From NCBI RefSeq assembly GCF_000179615.1, contig NZ_AEDD01000009.1, forward strand, positions 223,392 through 287,391: DNA of 64,000 nucleotides. The letters are read 5' to 3'. Positions 35,679 to 44,574 of the stretch are shown in pieces; position 1 is the first letter of the stretch; every line of letters starts with the position of its first letter. The notes under the pieces are model-generated. The model had not been told where the DNA came from and made no database searches. It saw only the letters and a program-made list of their open reading frames with translations. Both the position numbers and the translations under genes were made by a program. This DNA is from Paenibacillus curdlanolyticus YK9 (GTDB lineage: Bacteria; Bacillota; Bacilli; Paenibacillales; Paenibacillaceae).

Positions 35679-38582
35679 TTAGCTATACAGATTCAATTCG
35701 CGGATCGACCACCAGCTCGTCGCTGTTCCGGTCTGTACCACTTTGACATATCTTGCGTTCTGGGCAGCAAATGTAACGGTCACAACCGGCCCTGTGCCTG
35801 CTCCGCTTGCAATCGCGCTGCCCCAATTGGTGCCATCGTTCGAAACAAACACCTGATAGCCGCGCGCATAGTCGTTATCGCTGCCCGTCGAGTCCATCAC
35901 GAGCTTGCTGATGCTCTTCGCCGCTTTCATGTCCACAGTGAGCGATTGGCCTGGCGCCATAGCGGTGCCCGTGCTCCAGCGCGTCGCCATGCTGCCGTCC
36001 AACAGATTAGACGCCACGTCTCCGCTCGTTGGCGTTGAAGATGCCGTCCATCCCGTACGGTCATAGACCGTGCCAGTGCCGCCACCGCCGCCGCTCGTGC
36101 CGTACACATTCAATTCATGGATCGACCACCAGCTTGTCGCCGTTCCAGTCTGAACGATTTTAATATATCGAGCGTTTTGTGCGGCAAAGTTAACCGTTAC
36201 GACAGCTCCCGTGCTTGTGCCCGTCGCAACGGCGCTTCCCCAGCTTGTGCCATCGTTCGATACATACACCTCGTAACCGCGTGCGTAATCATTCGCGCTG
36301 CCTGTGGAATCCATGACGATTTTGCTGAAGCTTTGCGCTGCCTTCATGTCGATCACCAAGCTTTGGCCCGCTGCCATTGGCGCTCCCGCACTCCAACGGG
36401 TAGCCAAGTTGCCGTCGAACAGGTTAGAAGTCGGATCGCCGCTCGATGGCGTGGAAGTTGCTGTCCATCCCGTGCGGTCAAGCGCCGCTCCTGTGCCTCC
36501 GCCGCCTGCTTGCGTTGTCGCGCTGGCTGTATTGCTCGCTGCCGAGCTGTTGCCAGCTGCGTCCTTCGCTTTGACTGTATAGCTATATGCCGTCGATGCC
36601 GCCAATCCCGTGTCGCTGTACGTAGTCGTTACTGACGAGCCGACTACAGCTCCATTCCGGTAAATATCATAGCCCGCTACGCCCACGTTGTCCGTCGACG
36701 CGCCCCAGCTCAAATTGATTTGGCTGCTGGAGGCAGCTGCAGCTGTCAGATTCGAAGGCGTGCTCGGTGCTGTTGTATCGCCAGCTCCCGTGCCCGCAAA
36801 TTCGCTCACCGTCTGCCGCATGGCGGTAGTCGGGTTGTTCGCGTACACCGTGCCGCCAATGTTATTAATGACATGCGTGATCTCGCTGCCTGCCATGCCA
36901 GAGAGCCAGATGGACGTCATATGGTGGATTTTCACGCCCTGTACGTTCGGCACCTCGATCGCGCTGTTCAGCTTAACCGCCGCGTCGCGGAAGTACGAAT
37001 AAACGCCGACGCCCCAAGCTTCATGGCTGGTTACGCTATCCGCTACCTTATAGGAAGCATAGCCATTGACCGTACCGTTCTTGCTCATCCAGGAGGACTG
37101 GTTCGGCACATCATACGGAATTTCGGATTGATAGAAGTAAACCCGCCCGCCGTTGCCGTTCCATAACGTCTGATACTCATTATGATGCTCGTTGAACAGG
37201 CCGTAGATCGTCACGTCCGCGCCGTTGACGACTAATCCGTTTTTGGATACGTTCGTCGTCCAGCCTGCGCCCGCCCCATGGTCCGCGCGCCAAATCCAGA
37301 AGTGCTCGCCGATCACTTGATTGCTGTTGATTTTGAGCGCCGTGTCATTCTTGCCCGCCGTAGCGCCGCCCGTGCGGAAATACAAATCGTGCAGCGACGT
37401 TGGATTCGCAGCATGATTCACCGCGCTGCCCGTCGGGCCAACCTCAAGCAGCGAAATCGAGTTTTGCGGGCCTGCATCGAATACGAGTCCAGCCAGCTTC
37501 ACGCCGTCCACGTCCGCTACAGACATGGCAACCTGCCCATTGTCTGGTACCAGCGTTGGCATTCCGATGCCAAGCACGACCGTATTCGCATTTTGAACCC
37601 GGATCGTATCGTTCAGGTGATAGACGCCTGGCGTGAAGAGCAGATTTTTGCCTTGGCTCAATGCCGTATTGATTGCTGCCGCCGTAGCCGTTGCTGGCTG
37701 CGCAATATAGAACTGGTCGATGGAGAGCGATTGGCCTGGCGTCGACCCGTTCGCCCAAGTAACGCCTTGCGTATTCGTCTGCAGCGACGGTACGAACACT
37801 TGATACTGTCCTGCGTTGTTCACATACAGATAAGGCTTCTCCCGCATAACTGGCGTCTTATCGACGACCGTATACGGAGGATCAGGGAATTGGCCCGTCG
37901 GTGCATTGTTATCGCCGACGAATACCATATTCCACACGCCATTCGCCCAGCTGCCCCATTGGCTGTTCCGAGCGAAAAACTGCTGCTGCGAAGCCGGCAA
38001 TACAGCGCCATCTACGATCGTATCCGCGATATAGCCGCCGCTTGCCCAGCCCGCGTTCCAATTACTGTCAAAGTCGAACAGGTCCAAGCCGCCTTTAATA
38101 TGCACCCGCCGCATCGGCGCAGCCTGCGATACTGCGAACTGCGTCTTGCCGCCGGCAGGCGTAATGGTCAGGTTCTCGATCGAACGCCAGAAGTTGCGCG
38201 TTGCATTGCCGTTGTCCCAATCCGCGTTCACATTCACGCCGCCATTGATGTTCACATCACCCGGATTTTGCCCCAGACCTGCAACGGATGTGTAATAGCC
38301 GACATTGAAGTTCACGTTGTAGGCGCCAGGCTTGAACAGCATCGCATACCGTTGGCCGCCGAACTCATTCGTCTCCTGCTGCCCATAAATGCCGTTAGCT
38401 ACGCCTTGAATATCAGCGGCAGCCATCGACGAATCGAACACATAAACATTGGGTCCCAAAATCGTCGAGTTCGCTGGCGATGATGGAATCGCTGCACTCG
38501 TTACGACTGGAAAAATCGAGCATAAGCTCGTAATTAACGCTAAAGCGGTGACCGTTGATATTTTCTTACGCAACTTGTTCAT
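35679..38582 (-). CDS. Secreted beta-helix protein with FnIII and two discoidin modules (967 aa)
   Basis: Paralogue of the 31685-35308 protein over the whole beta-helix part (GPNVYVFDSSMAAADIQGVA, LLFTPGVYHLNDTIRVQNAN, KLAGLVFDAGPQNSISLLEV), but with a shorter tail: one FnIII (about 605-690) and two discoidin domains (about 700-967). Signal peptide about 1-30 (ALALITSLCSIFPVVTSA). ATG at 38582 is preceded by GGGAGG; a start at 38684 would add 34 residues ahead of the signal peptide. It has its own terminator and a cre site upstream, so it is transcribed separately. Catalytic function unassigned. Confidence 0.85.
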   Translation of the reverse strand: MNKLRKKISTVTALALITSLCSIFPVVTSAAIPSSPANSTILGPNVYVFDSSMAAADIQGVANGIYGQQETNEFGGQRYAMLFKPGAYNVNFNVGYYTSVAGLGQNPGDVNINGGVNVNADWDNGNATRNFWRSIENLTITPAGGKTQFAVSQAAPMRRVHIKGGLDLFDFDSNWNAGWASGGYIADTIVDGAVLPASQQQFFARNSQWGSWANGVWNMVFVGDNNAPTGQFPDPPYTVVDKTPVMREKPYLYVNNAGQYQVFVPSLQTNTQGVTWANGSTPGQSLSIDQFYIAQPATATAAAINTALSQGKNLLFTPGVYHLNDTIRVQNANTVVLGIGMPTLVPDNGQVAMSVADVDGVKLAGLVFDAGPQNSISLLEVGPTGSAVNHAANPTSLHDLYFRTGGATAGKNDTALKINSNQVIGEHFWIWRADHGAGAGWTTNVSKNGLVVNGADVTIYGLFNEHHNEYQTLWNGNGGRVYFYQSEIPYDVPNQSSWMSKNGTVNGYASYKVADSVTSHEAWGVGVYSYFRDAAVKLNSAIEVPNVQGVKIHHMTSIWLSGMAGSEITHVINNIGGTVYANNPTTAMRQTVSEFAGTGAGDTTAPSTPSNLTAAAASSSQINLSWGASTDNVGVAGYDIYRNGAVVGSSVTTTYSDTGLAASTAYSYTVKAKDAAGNSSAASNTASATTQAGGGGTGAALDRTGWTATSTPSSGDPTSNLFDGNLATRWSAGAPMAAGQSLVIDMKAAQSFSKIVMDSTGSANDYARGYEVYVSNDGTSWGSAVATGTSTGAVVTVNFAAQNARYIKIVQTGTATSWWSIHELNVYGTSGGGGGTGTVYDRTGWTASSTPTSGDVASNLLDGSMATRWSTGTAMAPGQSLTVDMKAAKSISKLVMDSTGSDNDYARGYQVFVSNDGTNWGSAIASGAGTGPVVTVTFAAQNARYVKVVQTGTATSWWSIRELNLYS

Positions 38583-38735
38583 ATGAATCGGTAAACCTCC
38601 CGTAATTGAGATTGATGATTCATTGATCGAATTCCGCGCATATCCAACGAATGGTCCATGCTGATGCGAATTAGCGCAATGCATTCATTAGAAATGCCCC
38701 TTTCTGTGTGCTGATGCATAGGTTAGCTTCCATAA

Positions 38736-38749
38736 TGTAAGCGATTACA
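38736..38749. promoter_or_regulatory. cre site (CcpA) upstream of the beta-helix gene
   Basis: TGTAAGCGATTACA fits the CcpA consensus TGWAARCGNTTWCA at every position and is palindromic around the centre. It lies about 155 bases before the start codon, so glucose repression of this gene is likely. The rest of 38583-38942 shows no gene. Confidence 0.7.
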
Positions 38750-38942
38750 GATTCGTGTTTAAGCCACCTCCTATCTCAGGGTGCCGCCTCGCTGCAGCGT
38801 GCAAGCCCTCCGTTCGTATTCCAAGACCTGCCTCACCAGCATAGCAAACGCATATTTCCAATAATAGGCGACATTATTGAACTGGATAGCTATATTTCTT
38901 AGATCTTTCTTGCTTTTCCAATTCCGTGCTGCAGTCGAAAAG

Positions 38943-39395
38943 CTAATTTATTATCCTTTCGGCCACCCGCCAGCCGAGCCAAAACCCAGCCAAATTCATA
39001 AGCAAGTCGTCCACGTCGAACGTTCCGCGCTTCGTTACGAGCTGCAATAGCTCCAATAGCAGCATGCCGATCGCAAAAACGCTGCCCGCCTTCGCAAGCC
39101 GCCAACGAAATGCATAACGCATCAGCAAGCCAAACGGGACAAACACCACGATATTCCCGATTATGTTAATCATCCATATGATACGAAACAGCCGTTCCGG
39201 CTCAAAATAGTAACCAATGGTACGCAGCGGCACTAGGTTATAGCGATATGAAGCTGAGACATGCTCCGCGCGTCCGAACGCAAAGAACATCCAATAAATG
39301 AGAACTATCGAATAGAAAATCAGCAGCGCTGCGCTCCAACCCCTGATTGTTTTCCCCTTATTCCGTAATTGAAGCGGCAAAACTTGTCGTTGCAT
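38943..39395 (-). CDS. VanZ-like membrane protein
   Basis: 150 residues with about four membrane helices and the VanZ pattern: YRYNLVPLRTIGYY after the first helix, IGNIVVFVPFGLLM, LLLELLQLVTKRGTFDVDDL and LMNLAGFWLGW. VanZ proteins are integral membrane proteins linked in some strains to teicoplanin tolerance; general function unknown. GGGGGAG precedes ATG. It starts 21 bases after the NIF3-like gene and is probably co-transcribed with it. Confidence 0.9.
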   Translation of the reverse strand: MQRQVLPLQLRNKGKTIRGWSAALLIFYSIVLIYWMFFAFGRAEHVSASYRYNLVPLRTIGYYFEPERLFRIIWMINIIGNIVVFVPFGLLMRYAFRWRLAKAGSVFAIGMLLLELLQLVTKRGTFDVDDLLMNLAGFWLGWRVAERIIN

Positions 39396-39416
39396 AGCAG
39401 CTCCCCCTTGTAGTCG

Positions 39417-40178
39417 TTACTCGAAATGCTCTTCTTTCAGCTCAATAATGTCGACATCCGCGAACGCTTCCTTCAGCTTGCAAGCCAATGACCGCACGCC
39501 AAACATTTCCGTAAACGTATGGCTCCCTACTATGTGATTCAAGCCAATGAACTTGGCATATTGAACGGAATAAACCGTCTTCTCGCCCGTCATATACACG
39601 TCGCAGCCCGCATCCTTCGCCTGCTTCATCAGATCGGTTGAATGCCCCGCTCCTGTCAAAACGCCGATTGTGCGAACGAGCGGATTCGCATTATTCCTCC
39701 ACGCCTTCACCTCTTCCCCTAATTGACGACTGACCGTCGCAATTAGTTGTTCGAAGGAAACGGGCTCCGCTAATCGTCCGATTCCGATGATTTCAGCCTG
39801 CTCTTTAAATGCCGTTTGTTGAACGATTTCGTTCGCTCCTAATTCATATAACAGCGAGTTGCATGTCCCGAATTCGGCGAAATCCAATGGATAATGAATA
39901 TAAAAGTGGGCAATGCCGTGCGCCTCCAGCAATCGCAAGCATTCCGCCTTCATGCCATGCATGAACCCCCACGCATCATGATGCGTGAGAATAAGCTGCA
40001 CCTTAGCTTCTGCCGCAAGCTGAATGACCTCAGGCGTAAGATTCGTTGTATAGCCTACGCTCCGAATATCGTCCGAGTCGCCGAAGTTATGGCAGCCGTA
40101 CTCTTCGTTTTCTTGAAACATGTCCAATAGGTGGCCGAAGCGGTCACGAATAAATGCGTTGAACCCTTGCTTTTGCAT
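39417..40178 (-). CDS. NIF3-like dinuclear-metal hydrolase-fold protein
   Basis: 253 residues with NIF3/YqfO-family landmarks: VQLILTHHDAWGF (metal-binding His pair), AHFYIHYPLDFAEFGTCNSL, GVLTGAGHSTDLMKQAKDAG, DVYMTGEKTVYSVQYA and the closing HIVGSHTFTEMFGV. Family members form hexameric rings with a two-metal site and have GTP-cyclohydrolase-1-type-2-like names, but the substrate is unsettled. ATG at 40178 has GGAGGG 5 bases upstream; a reading to 40292 lacks a site. Confidence 0.85.
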   Translation of the reverse strand: MQKQGFNAFIRDRFGHLLDMFQENEEYGCHNFGDSDDIRSVGYTTNLTPEVIQLAAEAKVQLILTHHDAWGFMHGMKAECLRLLEAHGIAHFYIHYPLDFAEFGTCNSLLYELGANEIVQQTAFKEQAEIIGIGRLAEPVSFEQLIATVSRQLGEEVKAWRNNANPLVRTIGVLTGAGHSTDLMKQAKDAGCDVYMTGEKTVYSVQYAKFIGLNHIVGSHTFTEMFGVRSLACKLKEAFADVDIIELKEEHFE

Positions 40179-40251
40179 AGAAACCCTCCAGCTATTCAAT
40201 TTGATTTTGAACATTTTACCACAGGATCGAATAATTGGGTGCTGCATCTCC

Positions 40252-40284
40252 AAAAAAATAGACCGCACATTCGCCATGTACGGT
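40252..40284 (-). terminator. Rho-independent terminator
   Basis: GACCGCACA and TGTACGGTC (one mismatch) around TTCGCCA, followed on the minus strand by TATTTTTTT. It ends minus-strand transcription from the GH88 fragment/oxidoreductase direction. Confidence 0.78.
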
Positions 40285-40304
40285 CCATCCACTTCTATTC
40301 AAAT

Positions 40305-40559
40305 TCACGAGCGGACCAAACCGGTCATTGTGCGCTGTACATTTTGCTCCAATTCAATGCGGTCCTTATCGCCTTCCGGCAGCAGGGACAACAGCTCCAG
40401 TGCTACGCAAGCCGCTATGGCAGAGGCCGAGCTATCCCGCTTCGTCTCTTCATTAATCGGCGCATCGAAATCCCGGTAAACGACATCGTCAGCCGACAGC
40501 CGGTCGAAGAAGTAACGGGCTTGCCGCTTGGCTGATTCCAGATAGAGCGGATCCTTCAT
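40305..40559 (-). pseudogene. Fragment of a GH88 unsaturated glycuronyl hydrolase
   Basis: 84 residues matching an internal-to-C-terminal part of GH88 enzymes: YLESAKRQARYFFDRL, VVYRDFDAPINEE, RDSSASAIAACVALELLSLL. Intact GH88 proteins are about 370 residues; the N-terminal two thirds with the catalytic Asp and the last part are missing. The ATG is probably an internal Met. A relic of a pectin or uronate-sugar locus, consistent with the sugar oxidoreductase and TIM-barrel relic close by. Confidence 0.7.
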
Positions 40560-40814
40560 GTACCGATGCGAAAACGCTCATTGCAAGTTGTACAATGAGC
40601 GCATACGTTTCAATCGATATAACGATTTATCATTGCAGATTATACAACGCCATTCACGAATCCCTCTGTCGGGAGGTGTCTTTCACATGATATGTCCACT
40701 TACGGTTGCACAAACTGCAATCACAGCATGAACAATACGATAAAACTGTCGCTGCCATTGCATCAGGTACAATCGCGACCGTCCTGCTGTTGTGTTGCCG
40801 GGCGGCAGCACGAT
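40560..40814. other. Gene-poor interval with a hairpin
   Basis: CGCTCATTG and CAATGAGCG (40575-40601) form a stem with a 9-base loop and no T-run. A ribosome-binding-like GGGAGGTG at 40673 precedes only a 14-codon reading frame on the plus strand. No convincing gene; probably debris from the deletion that removed most of the GH88 gene. Confidence 0.5.
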
Positions 40815-41867
40815 CTACCTCTTCATCAATCGCCCCACATCTATCTTCTGTCCGATTCTCGCGCTCTCAACCGCCGCGAGCACCATCGCCATGCTGTAAC
40901 GGTTGTCCCTGCAATCCGTCTCAGCAAATCTGCCTTCCTCCAGCGATTGGAACATTTCCTCCAAACACCCTTGATGGCCCCACAGGTATCCGTCCTCCGC
41001 CAAATGCCTCTCCGCATCGATTCGAACATAATCCTTCATGAACTTCTCAGCCTGATCGCCGGGCGCCACGACTTCTGCATATGGCTCGCCCTGCCCGTCC
41101 CAAATCGCGGTTCCCTTCTCGCCCGTGATGCGCCACTGCGCTTCCCATGAGGTCGGGACGCCTTCCGCGCACCATGAGCCGCGATAATTAAACACCGAGC
41201 CATCGGACATTTCAAAAATACAAATCGCAGCCGCATTACCGGCATACCATGACCCGTGCGGATTAAATTCTTGGCAGTAAACCGATATCGGATTGGCGCC
41301 TGTAATCAAGCGAGCCTGATCGAAGGTGTGAATCGCCATATCGAGCAGCAGCGGGCTTGCCATCGCATCCCGGAACCCGCCAAAATGTGCGCCGATGAAA
41401 AAATCCGCCCCGATAAAGCCCAGCTTGCCGATCGTGCCCGCAGCGATCAGCTGGCGCAGCGACCGAATACGAGGATCAAAGCGGCGATTTTGCATAACCG
41501 CATGGGAACGGCCCGTCTCCTCTGCGATCTGGATGATTGTATTGCACGCTTCCATCGTCTCCGAGAGCGGCTTTTCGCCAAACACGTTGCAGCCCAACCT
41601 CATTGCCGTGCTGCTGATTGCAAAATGGCTCGCCGGAATCGTCACATCAAACACGAGGTTGGCCCCTGTCTGTTCGATCGCCTGGGCAATATCGGTAAAG
41701 GTCGGACAGGCTAACTCTTTCTTCTCTCGCATGCTTTCCGCAAACTCCCGTTTGATATCAACCAAGGCTACAATTTCGGTATCCGGCCGACCCAATGCGT
41801 AGTCGATCCAAGCGTTTGACATGCCGCCGCAGCCAGCGACAGCCACCTTGTATTTTGCGCCCATCAT
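40815..41867 (-). CDS. Gfo/Idh/MocA-family sugar oxidoreductase
   Basis: 350 residues: N-terminal Rossmann fold KVAVAGCGGMSNAWIDYALG, the EKPLSETMEACN motif with catalytic Lys, and the C-terminal substrate domain (LLDMAIHTFDQARLITG with the conserved D..H). NAD(P)-dependent dehydrogenation of a sugar or cyclitol; exact substrate not readable. ATG at 41867 lies 9 bases after GGGAGG; TTG at 41873 is closer than usual. A degraded TIM-barrel isomerase gene lies directly upstream on the same strand and would once have been co-transcribed. Confidence 0.9.
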   Translation of the reverse strand: MMGAKYKVAVAGCGGMSNAWIDYALGRPDTEIVALVDIKREFAESMREKKELACPTFTDIAQAIEQTGANLVFDVTIPASHFAISSTAMRLGCNVFGEKPLSETMEACNTIIQIAEETGRSHAVMQNRRFDPRIRSLRQLIAAGTIGKLGFIGADFFIGAHFGGFRDAMASPLLLDMAIHTFDQARLITGANPISVYCQEFNPHGSWYAGNAAAICIFEMSDGSVFNYRGSWCAEGVPTSWEAQWRITGEKGTAIWDGQGEPYAEVVAPGDQAEKFMKDYVRIDAERHLAEDGYLWGHQGCLEEMFQSLEEGRFAETDCRDNRYSMAMVLAAVESARIGQKIDVGRLMKR

Positions 41868-41891
41868 CTTCAATAGCCTCCCTTTAGCTAA

Positions 41892-42003
41892 TTACACCGG
41901 ATTCGGGACAAAATCCTCGCCGCTATTGACCGGGTCATGCCAGCTCTCAATATCAATCGTTCCCTGATACCCCTATACGAAGCTGATGACTCGCCATCTT
42001 GAG
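41892..42003 (-). pseudogene. C-terminal remnant of a TIM-barrel sugar isomerase/epimerase
   Basis: The minus strand of 41892-41978 reads GYQGTIDIESWHDPVNSGED and then FVPNPV stop, matching the last part of xylose-isomerase-like TIM-barrel proteins (typical IDIEGWHDP motif). An in-frame TAG immediately precedes it. The other about 230 residues are gone. Confidence 0.65.
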
Positions 42004-42073
42004 CAGCACTCCTATATTGGTGTATGATTCTGAAGTCAGCTTCAGTATAGCCTTATAAATCAAGCTTAGCTCT

Positions 42074-42106
42074 TCTAATCTTGTGCAATAATAGTCTAAT
42101 CTTGTG
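42074..42106 (+). promoter_or_regulatory. Tandem 12-bp direct repeat with 21-bp period (AraC-type site)
   Basis: TCTAATCTTGTG occurs at 42074-42085 and 42095-42106. Two helical turns between copies is the usual geometry for AraC-family binding sites. It lies in the divergent region between the oxidoreductase and AraC genes and overlaps the annotated GTG start. Confidence 0.6.
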
Positions 42107-43006
42107 GGAGTTGATCCGGCATTGGCTTATCCTAGGGAACTGCATGAAACGACCCCATTGGACGGGAAAGCCTATCCGTTCCAGTTTTTCTTTAATGCCA
42201 ATCGTGACGTCAAAGTAAACCAGCAAATCCTCTTTCTCCACTGGCATGAGCACTTCGAGATCATACGGATGGAGAAGGGCAGCGCCATTTTTCATATCGA
42301 CAGCCAGCCGTACACCGCACATCCCGGTGATGTGTTAATGGTTCCTGCCGGTGGACTGCATGTCGGATACAGCATCAGCGAAGGCGAGGTTGCGTTCCTA
42401 TCGATTGTGTTTAACGCTTCTTTATTTCAGGACTGGCTGCATGATCCGATTCATGCGAGCTTTCTGCTCCCTTATCTGCAAGAACGCGTGCAATTTCCGG
42501 TCCAGCCTGCGGAGGTCGATCCCGCGTGTGCGACCTATTTTGCCATTCTTGATCAAGCGATCTCCGAGTTCAACGCGAAGCGGCCGGCATTCCAGCTCAT
42601 CATCAAATCGCAGCTGCATATCCTGTTGACGATGCTCGCAAGAGCCTTTCTACCCGAGCAGCTCCCTCCTGCGGCAAACCGCCGTTATATTCAAAATCGA
42701 GATCGATTCAAATCGCTCATTCACCATATCGAAACGAATATTGGGGACAAGCACACTGTGGAAGAGGCCGCGAAACGGTTGAATTTGAACCCCTATCATT
42801 TTTGCAAAATGTTCAAAAAGCTGACGGGCCGAACGTTTATCGAATACGTGAACGTGTGCCGAGTGAACGAGGCGGAGCGACTGCTGCTGGAGAGCGAGCT
42901 TTCCATAACGGAAATTGCGGGGAAGATCGGCTGCGATAATCCGAACTATTTTACGAAGCTGTTTAAGCAGTATAAGGGTGTCATTCCTTCGAAGCTTCGC
43001 AAATAA
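42104..43006 (+). CDS. AraC-family transcriptional regulator with cupin sensor
   Basis: Up to 300 residues: cupin-type sensor domain (about 30-165; FLHWHEHFEIIRMEKGSAIF, HPGDVLMVPAGGLH) and a C-terminal AraC domain (about 195-298; HTVEEAAKRLNLNPYHFCKM, SITEIAGKIGCDNPNYFTKL). The GTG at 42104 has no ribosome binding site and sits in a direct repeat; TTG at 42125 (LAYPREL) is an alternative with GGGAG upstream at long spacing. Divergent from the Gfo/Idh gene and upstream of the MFS gene, either of which may be its target. Confidence 0.88.
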   Translation: MGVDPALAYPRELHETTPLDGKAYPFQFFFNANRDVKVNQQILFLHWHEHFEIIRMEKGSAIFHIDSQPYTAHPGDVLMVPAGGLHVGYSISEGEVAFLSIVFNASLFQDWLHDPIHASFLLPYLQERVQFPVQPAEVDPACATYFAILDQAISEFNAKRPAFQLIIKSQLHILLTMLARAFLPEQLPPAANRRYIQNRDRFKSLIHHIETNIGDKHTVEEAAKRLNLNPYHFCKMFKKLTGRTFIEYVNVCRVNEAERLLLESELSITEIAGKIGCDNPNYFTKLFKQYKGVIPSKLRK

Positions 43007-43144
43007 CGCAAGATGGCGAAACGCAATATTTACCACCCGCTTAGACGAAGCGAAAAGCCGAAAACGCATATCGCCCCTGCCGCCGAACCTGTATAATGAG
43101 TAAGCCTTGCATATAGAAATCGAACAGCTAGAGGAAGTTACAGC

Positions 43145-44431
43145 ATGAGAATGAGAGATTGGGATCACAATTTAAAAATTCGCCTTGGCGGCGAAGCGGC
43201 TTTCAACGTTATTTTCTGGACATTTTTCCCGTTCCTGTCCATCTATTTTACAGATGCGTTCGGCAAAGGCTGGACAGGCCTGCTGCTGGTGCTCTCGCAG
43301 CTGCTGTCCGTGCTCGCGAACCTAGTAGGCGGCTATTGCGCTGACCGATTCGGCCGCAAACGGATGATGGTATTCGCGGCCGGCGGCCAATCGCTGGGCT
43401 ACGCGCTGTTTGCCTGCGCTGCGTCCCCATGGGTGAACATGCCTGTCGCTAGCTTTGTCGGCTTCACCTTAGCGAGCCTTTTCGGCGCCTTATATTGGCC
43501 AGCTAGCCAAGCGATGGTTGCAGACGTTGTCGACGAAAAAGATCAGTCGAGCGTATTCGCAATCTTCTATACGGCAGCGAACATCGCTGTCGTCGTAGGT
43601 CCGCTGCTCGGGTCACTTTTGTACCATGACAATCCTTATGTCGTGCTTGCGGCAGCGGCGATCATTTGCGCCCTCATCGCCATGGTCATGAGCTGTCAGC
43701 TAAGCGAGACACGCCCCGAGCAAGTTGCAAACCGCAGCCGATCGGGCGACGGAGCACCTTGGCTTTCCTCCATTAGCACGCAGCTTCGCGATTACAAAAT
43801 CATAGCCGCAGACCGCGTATTCTTGCTCTTCAGCATCGCAGGCGTGCTGCTCGCGCAGACGTTCATGCAGCTCGATCTGCTGTTCCCTGTCTTCCTGGAA
43901 GAAACCGTCTCCCAGACGACCATTCTCGCCTTCGGTGACTGGGATCTCACGATGACCGGGCAGCAGCTGTTTGGCCTCATCGTCTCGGAAAACGGCCTGT
44001 TTGTTGCTGTATTTACCCTACTCGTCACGAAATGGATGGCGATGTACCGCGACCGTTACGTATTTATTGGCGGCGCGCTTATTTATGCCATAGGCATGCT
44101 GATGTTCAGCAGCATGTCTACGTTCTGGGGCTTCTCGGCCGCCATCGCCGTCTTCACGCTGGCTGAGCTCATGTCTGCCGGACCGCAGCAGGCATTCGTC
44201 GCACGGCTCGCTCCGCAAGAGATGCGCGGGCAATATTTTGCCGCAGCAAGCCTGCGATTCACGCTAGGCCGCACGATTGCGCCGATGTCCATCCCGCTCG
44301 CCGGCTGGATCGGCTTCAAATGGACGTTCGCTTTGCTCGCGCTGCTTGCGGTATTCGCTGCGGCGATCTATTATGCGATGTTCGATCGGCTTGAAGACAC
44401 GAGCGACAGGGTGCCTCATCAATCCAAATAA
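43145..44431 (+). CDS. Major facilitator superfamily transporter
   Basis: 428 residues with twelve membrane segments. The loop 2-3 signature GGYCADRFGRKRMM and LLSVLANLVGG are visible in the N-terminal half; an EMRGQYFAAASLRFTLGR stretch precedes the last helices. This resembles the MDR-type efflux branch (drug:H+ antiporters), but substrate cannot be told. GAGGAAG precedes the ATG. A strong terminator starts at its stop codon. Confidence 0.9.
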   Translation: MRMRDWDHNLKIRLGGEAAFNVIFWTFFPFLSIYFTDAFGKGWTGLLLVLSQLLSVLANLVGGYCADRFGRKRMMVFAAGGQSLGYALFACAASPWVNMPVASFVGFTLASLFGALYWPASQAMVADVVDEKDQSSVFAIFYTAANIAVVVGPLLGSLLYHDNPYVVLAAAAIICALIAMVMSCQLSETRPEQVANRSRSGDGAPWLSSISTQLRDYKIIAADRVFLLFSIAGVLLAQTFMQLDLLFPVFLEETVSQTTILAFGDWDLTMTGQQLFGLIVSENGLFVAVFTLLVTKWMAMYRDRYVFIGGALIYAIGMLMFSSMSTFWGFSAAIAVFTLAELMSAGPQQAFVARLAPQEMRGQYFAAASLRFTLGRTIAPMSIPLAGWIGFKWTFALLALLAVFAAAIYYAMFDRLEDTSDRVPHQSK

Positions 44432-44475
44432 AACAGAGGGAGCGCAGAATATATTCCGCGCTCCCTCTGTTTTTT
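44431..44475 (+). terminator. Rho-independent terminator of the MFS gene
   Basis: AACAGAGGGAGCGC and GCGCTCCCTCTGTT stem, 12-base loop, then seven T. The A-run on the left side would allow use from the other strand too. Confidence 0.9.
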
Positions 44476-44574
44476 TATATAGGACCATACATCTTACAAT
44501 CTTCAAAAGCAGGAATTTATTATTAATAAATGGAATTATGAGAATATAAATCAGGTATAGTAAGGAGTCGCCAA

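Noticed and set aside
40706..41041. 111-codon frame near the oxidoreductase end
   Set aside because: Mostly antisense to the Gfo/Idh gene; no ribosome binding site; composition not protein-like.
41880..42060. Riboswitch or leader in the AraC-Gfo intergenic region
   Set aside because: The sequence is explained by the tail of a degraded isomerase gene on the minus strand; no riboswitch pairing pattern seen.
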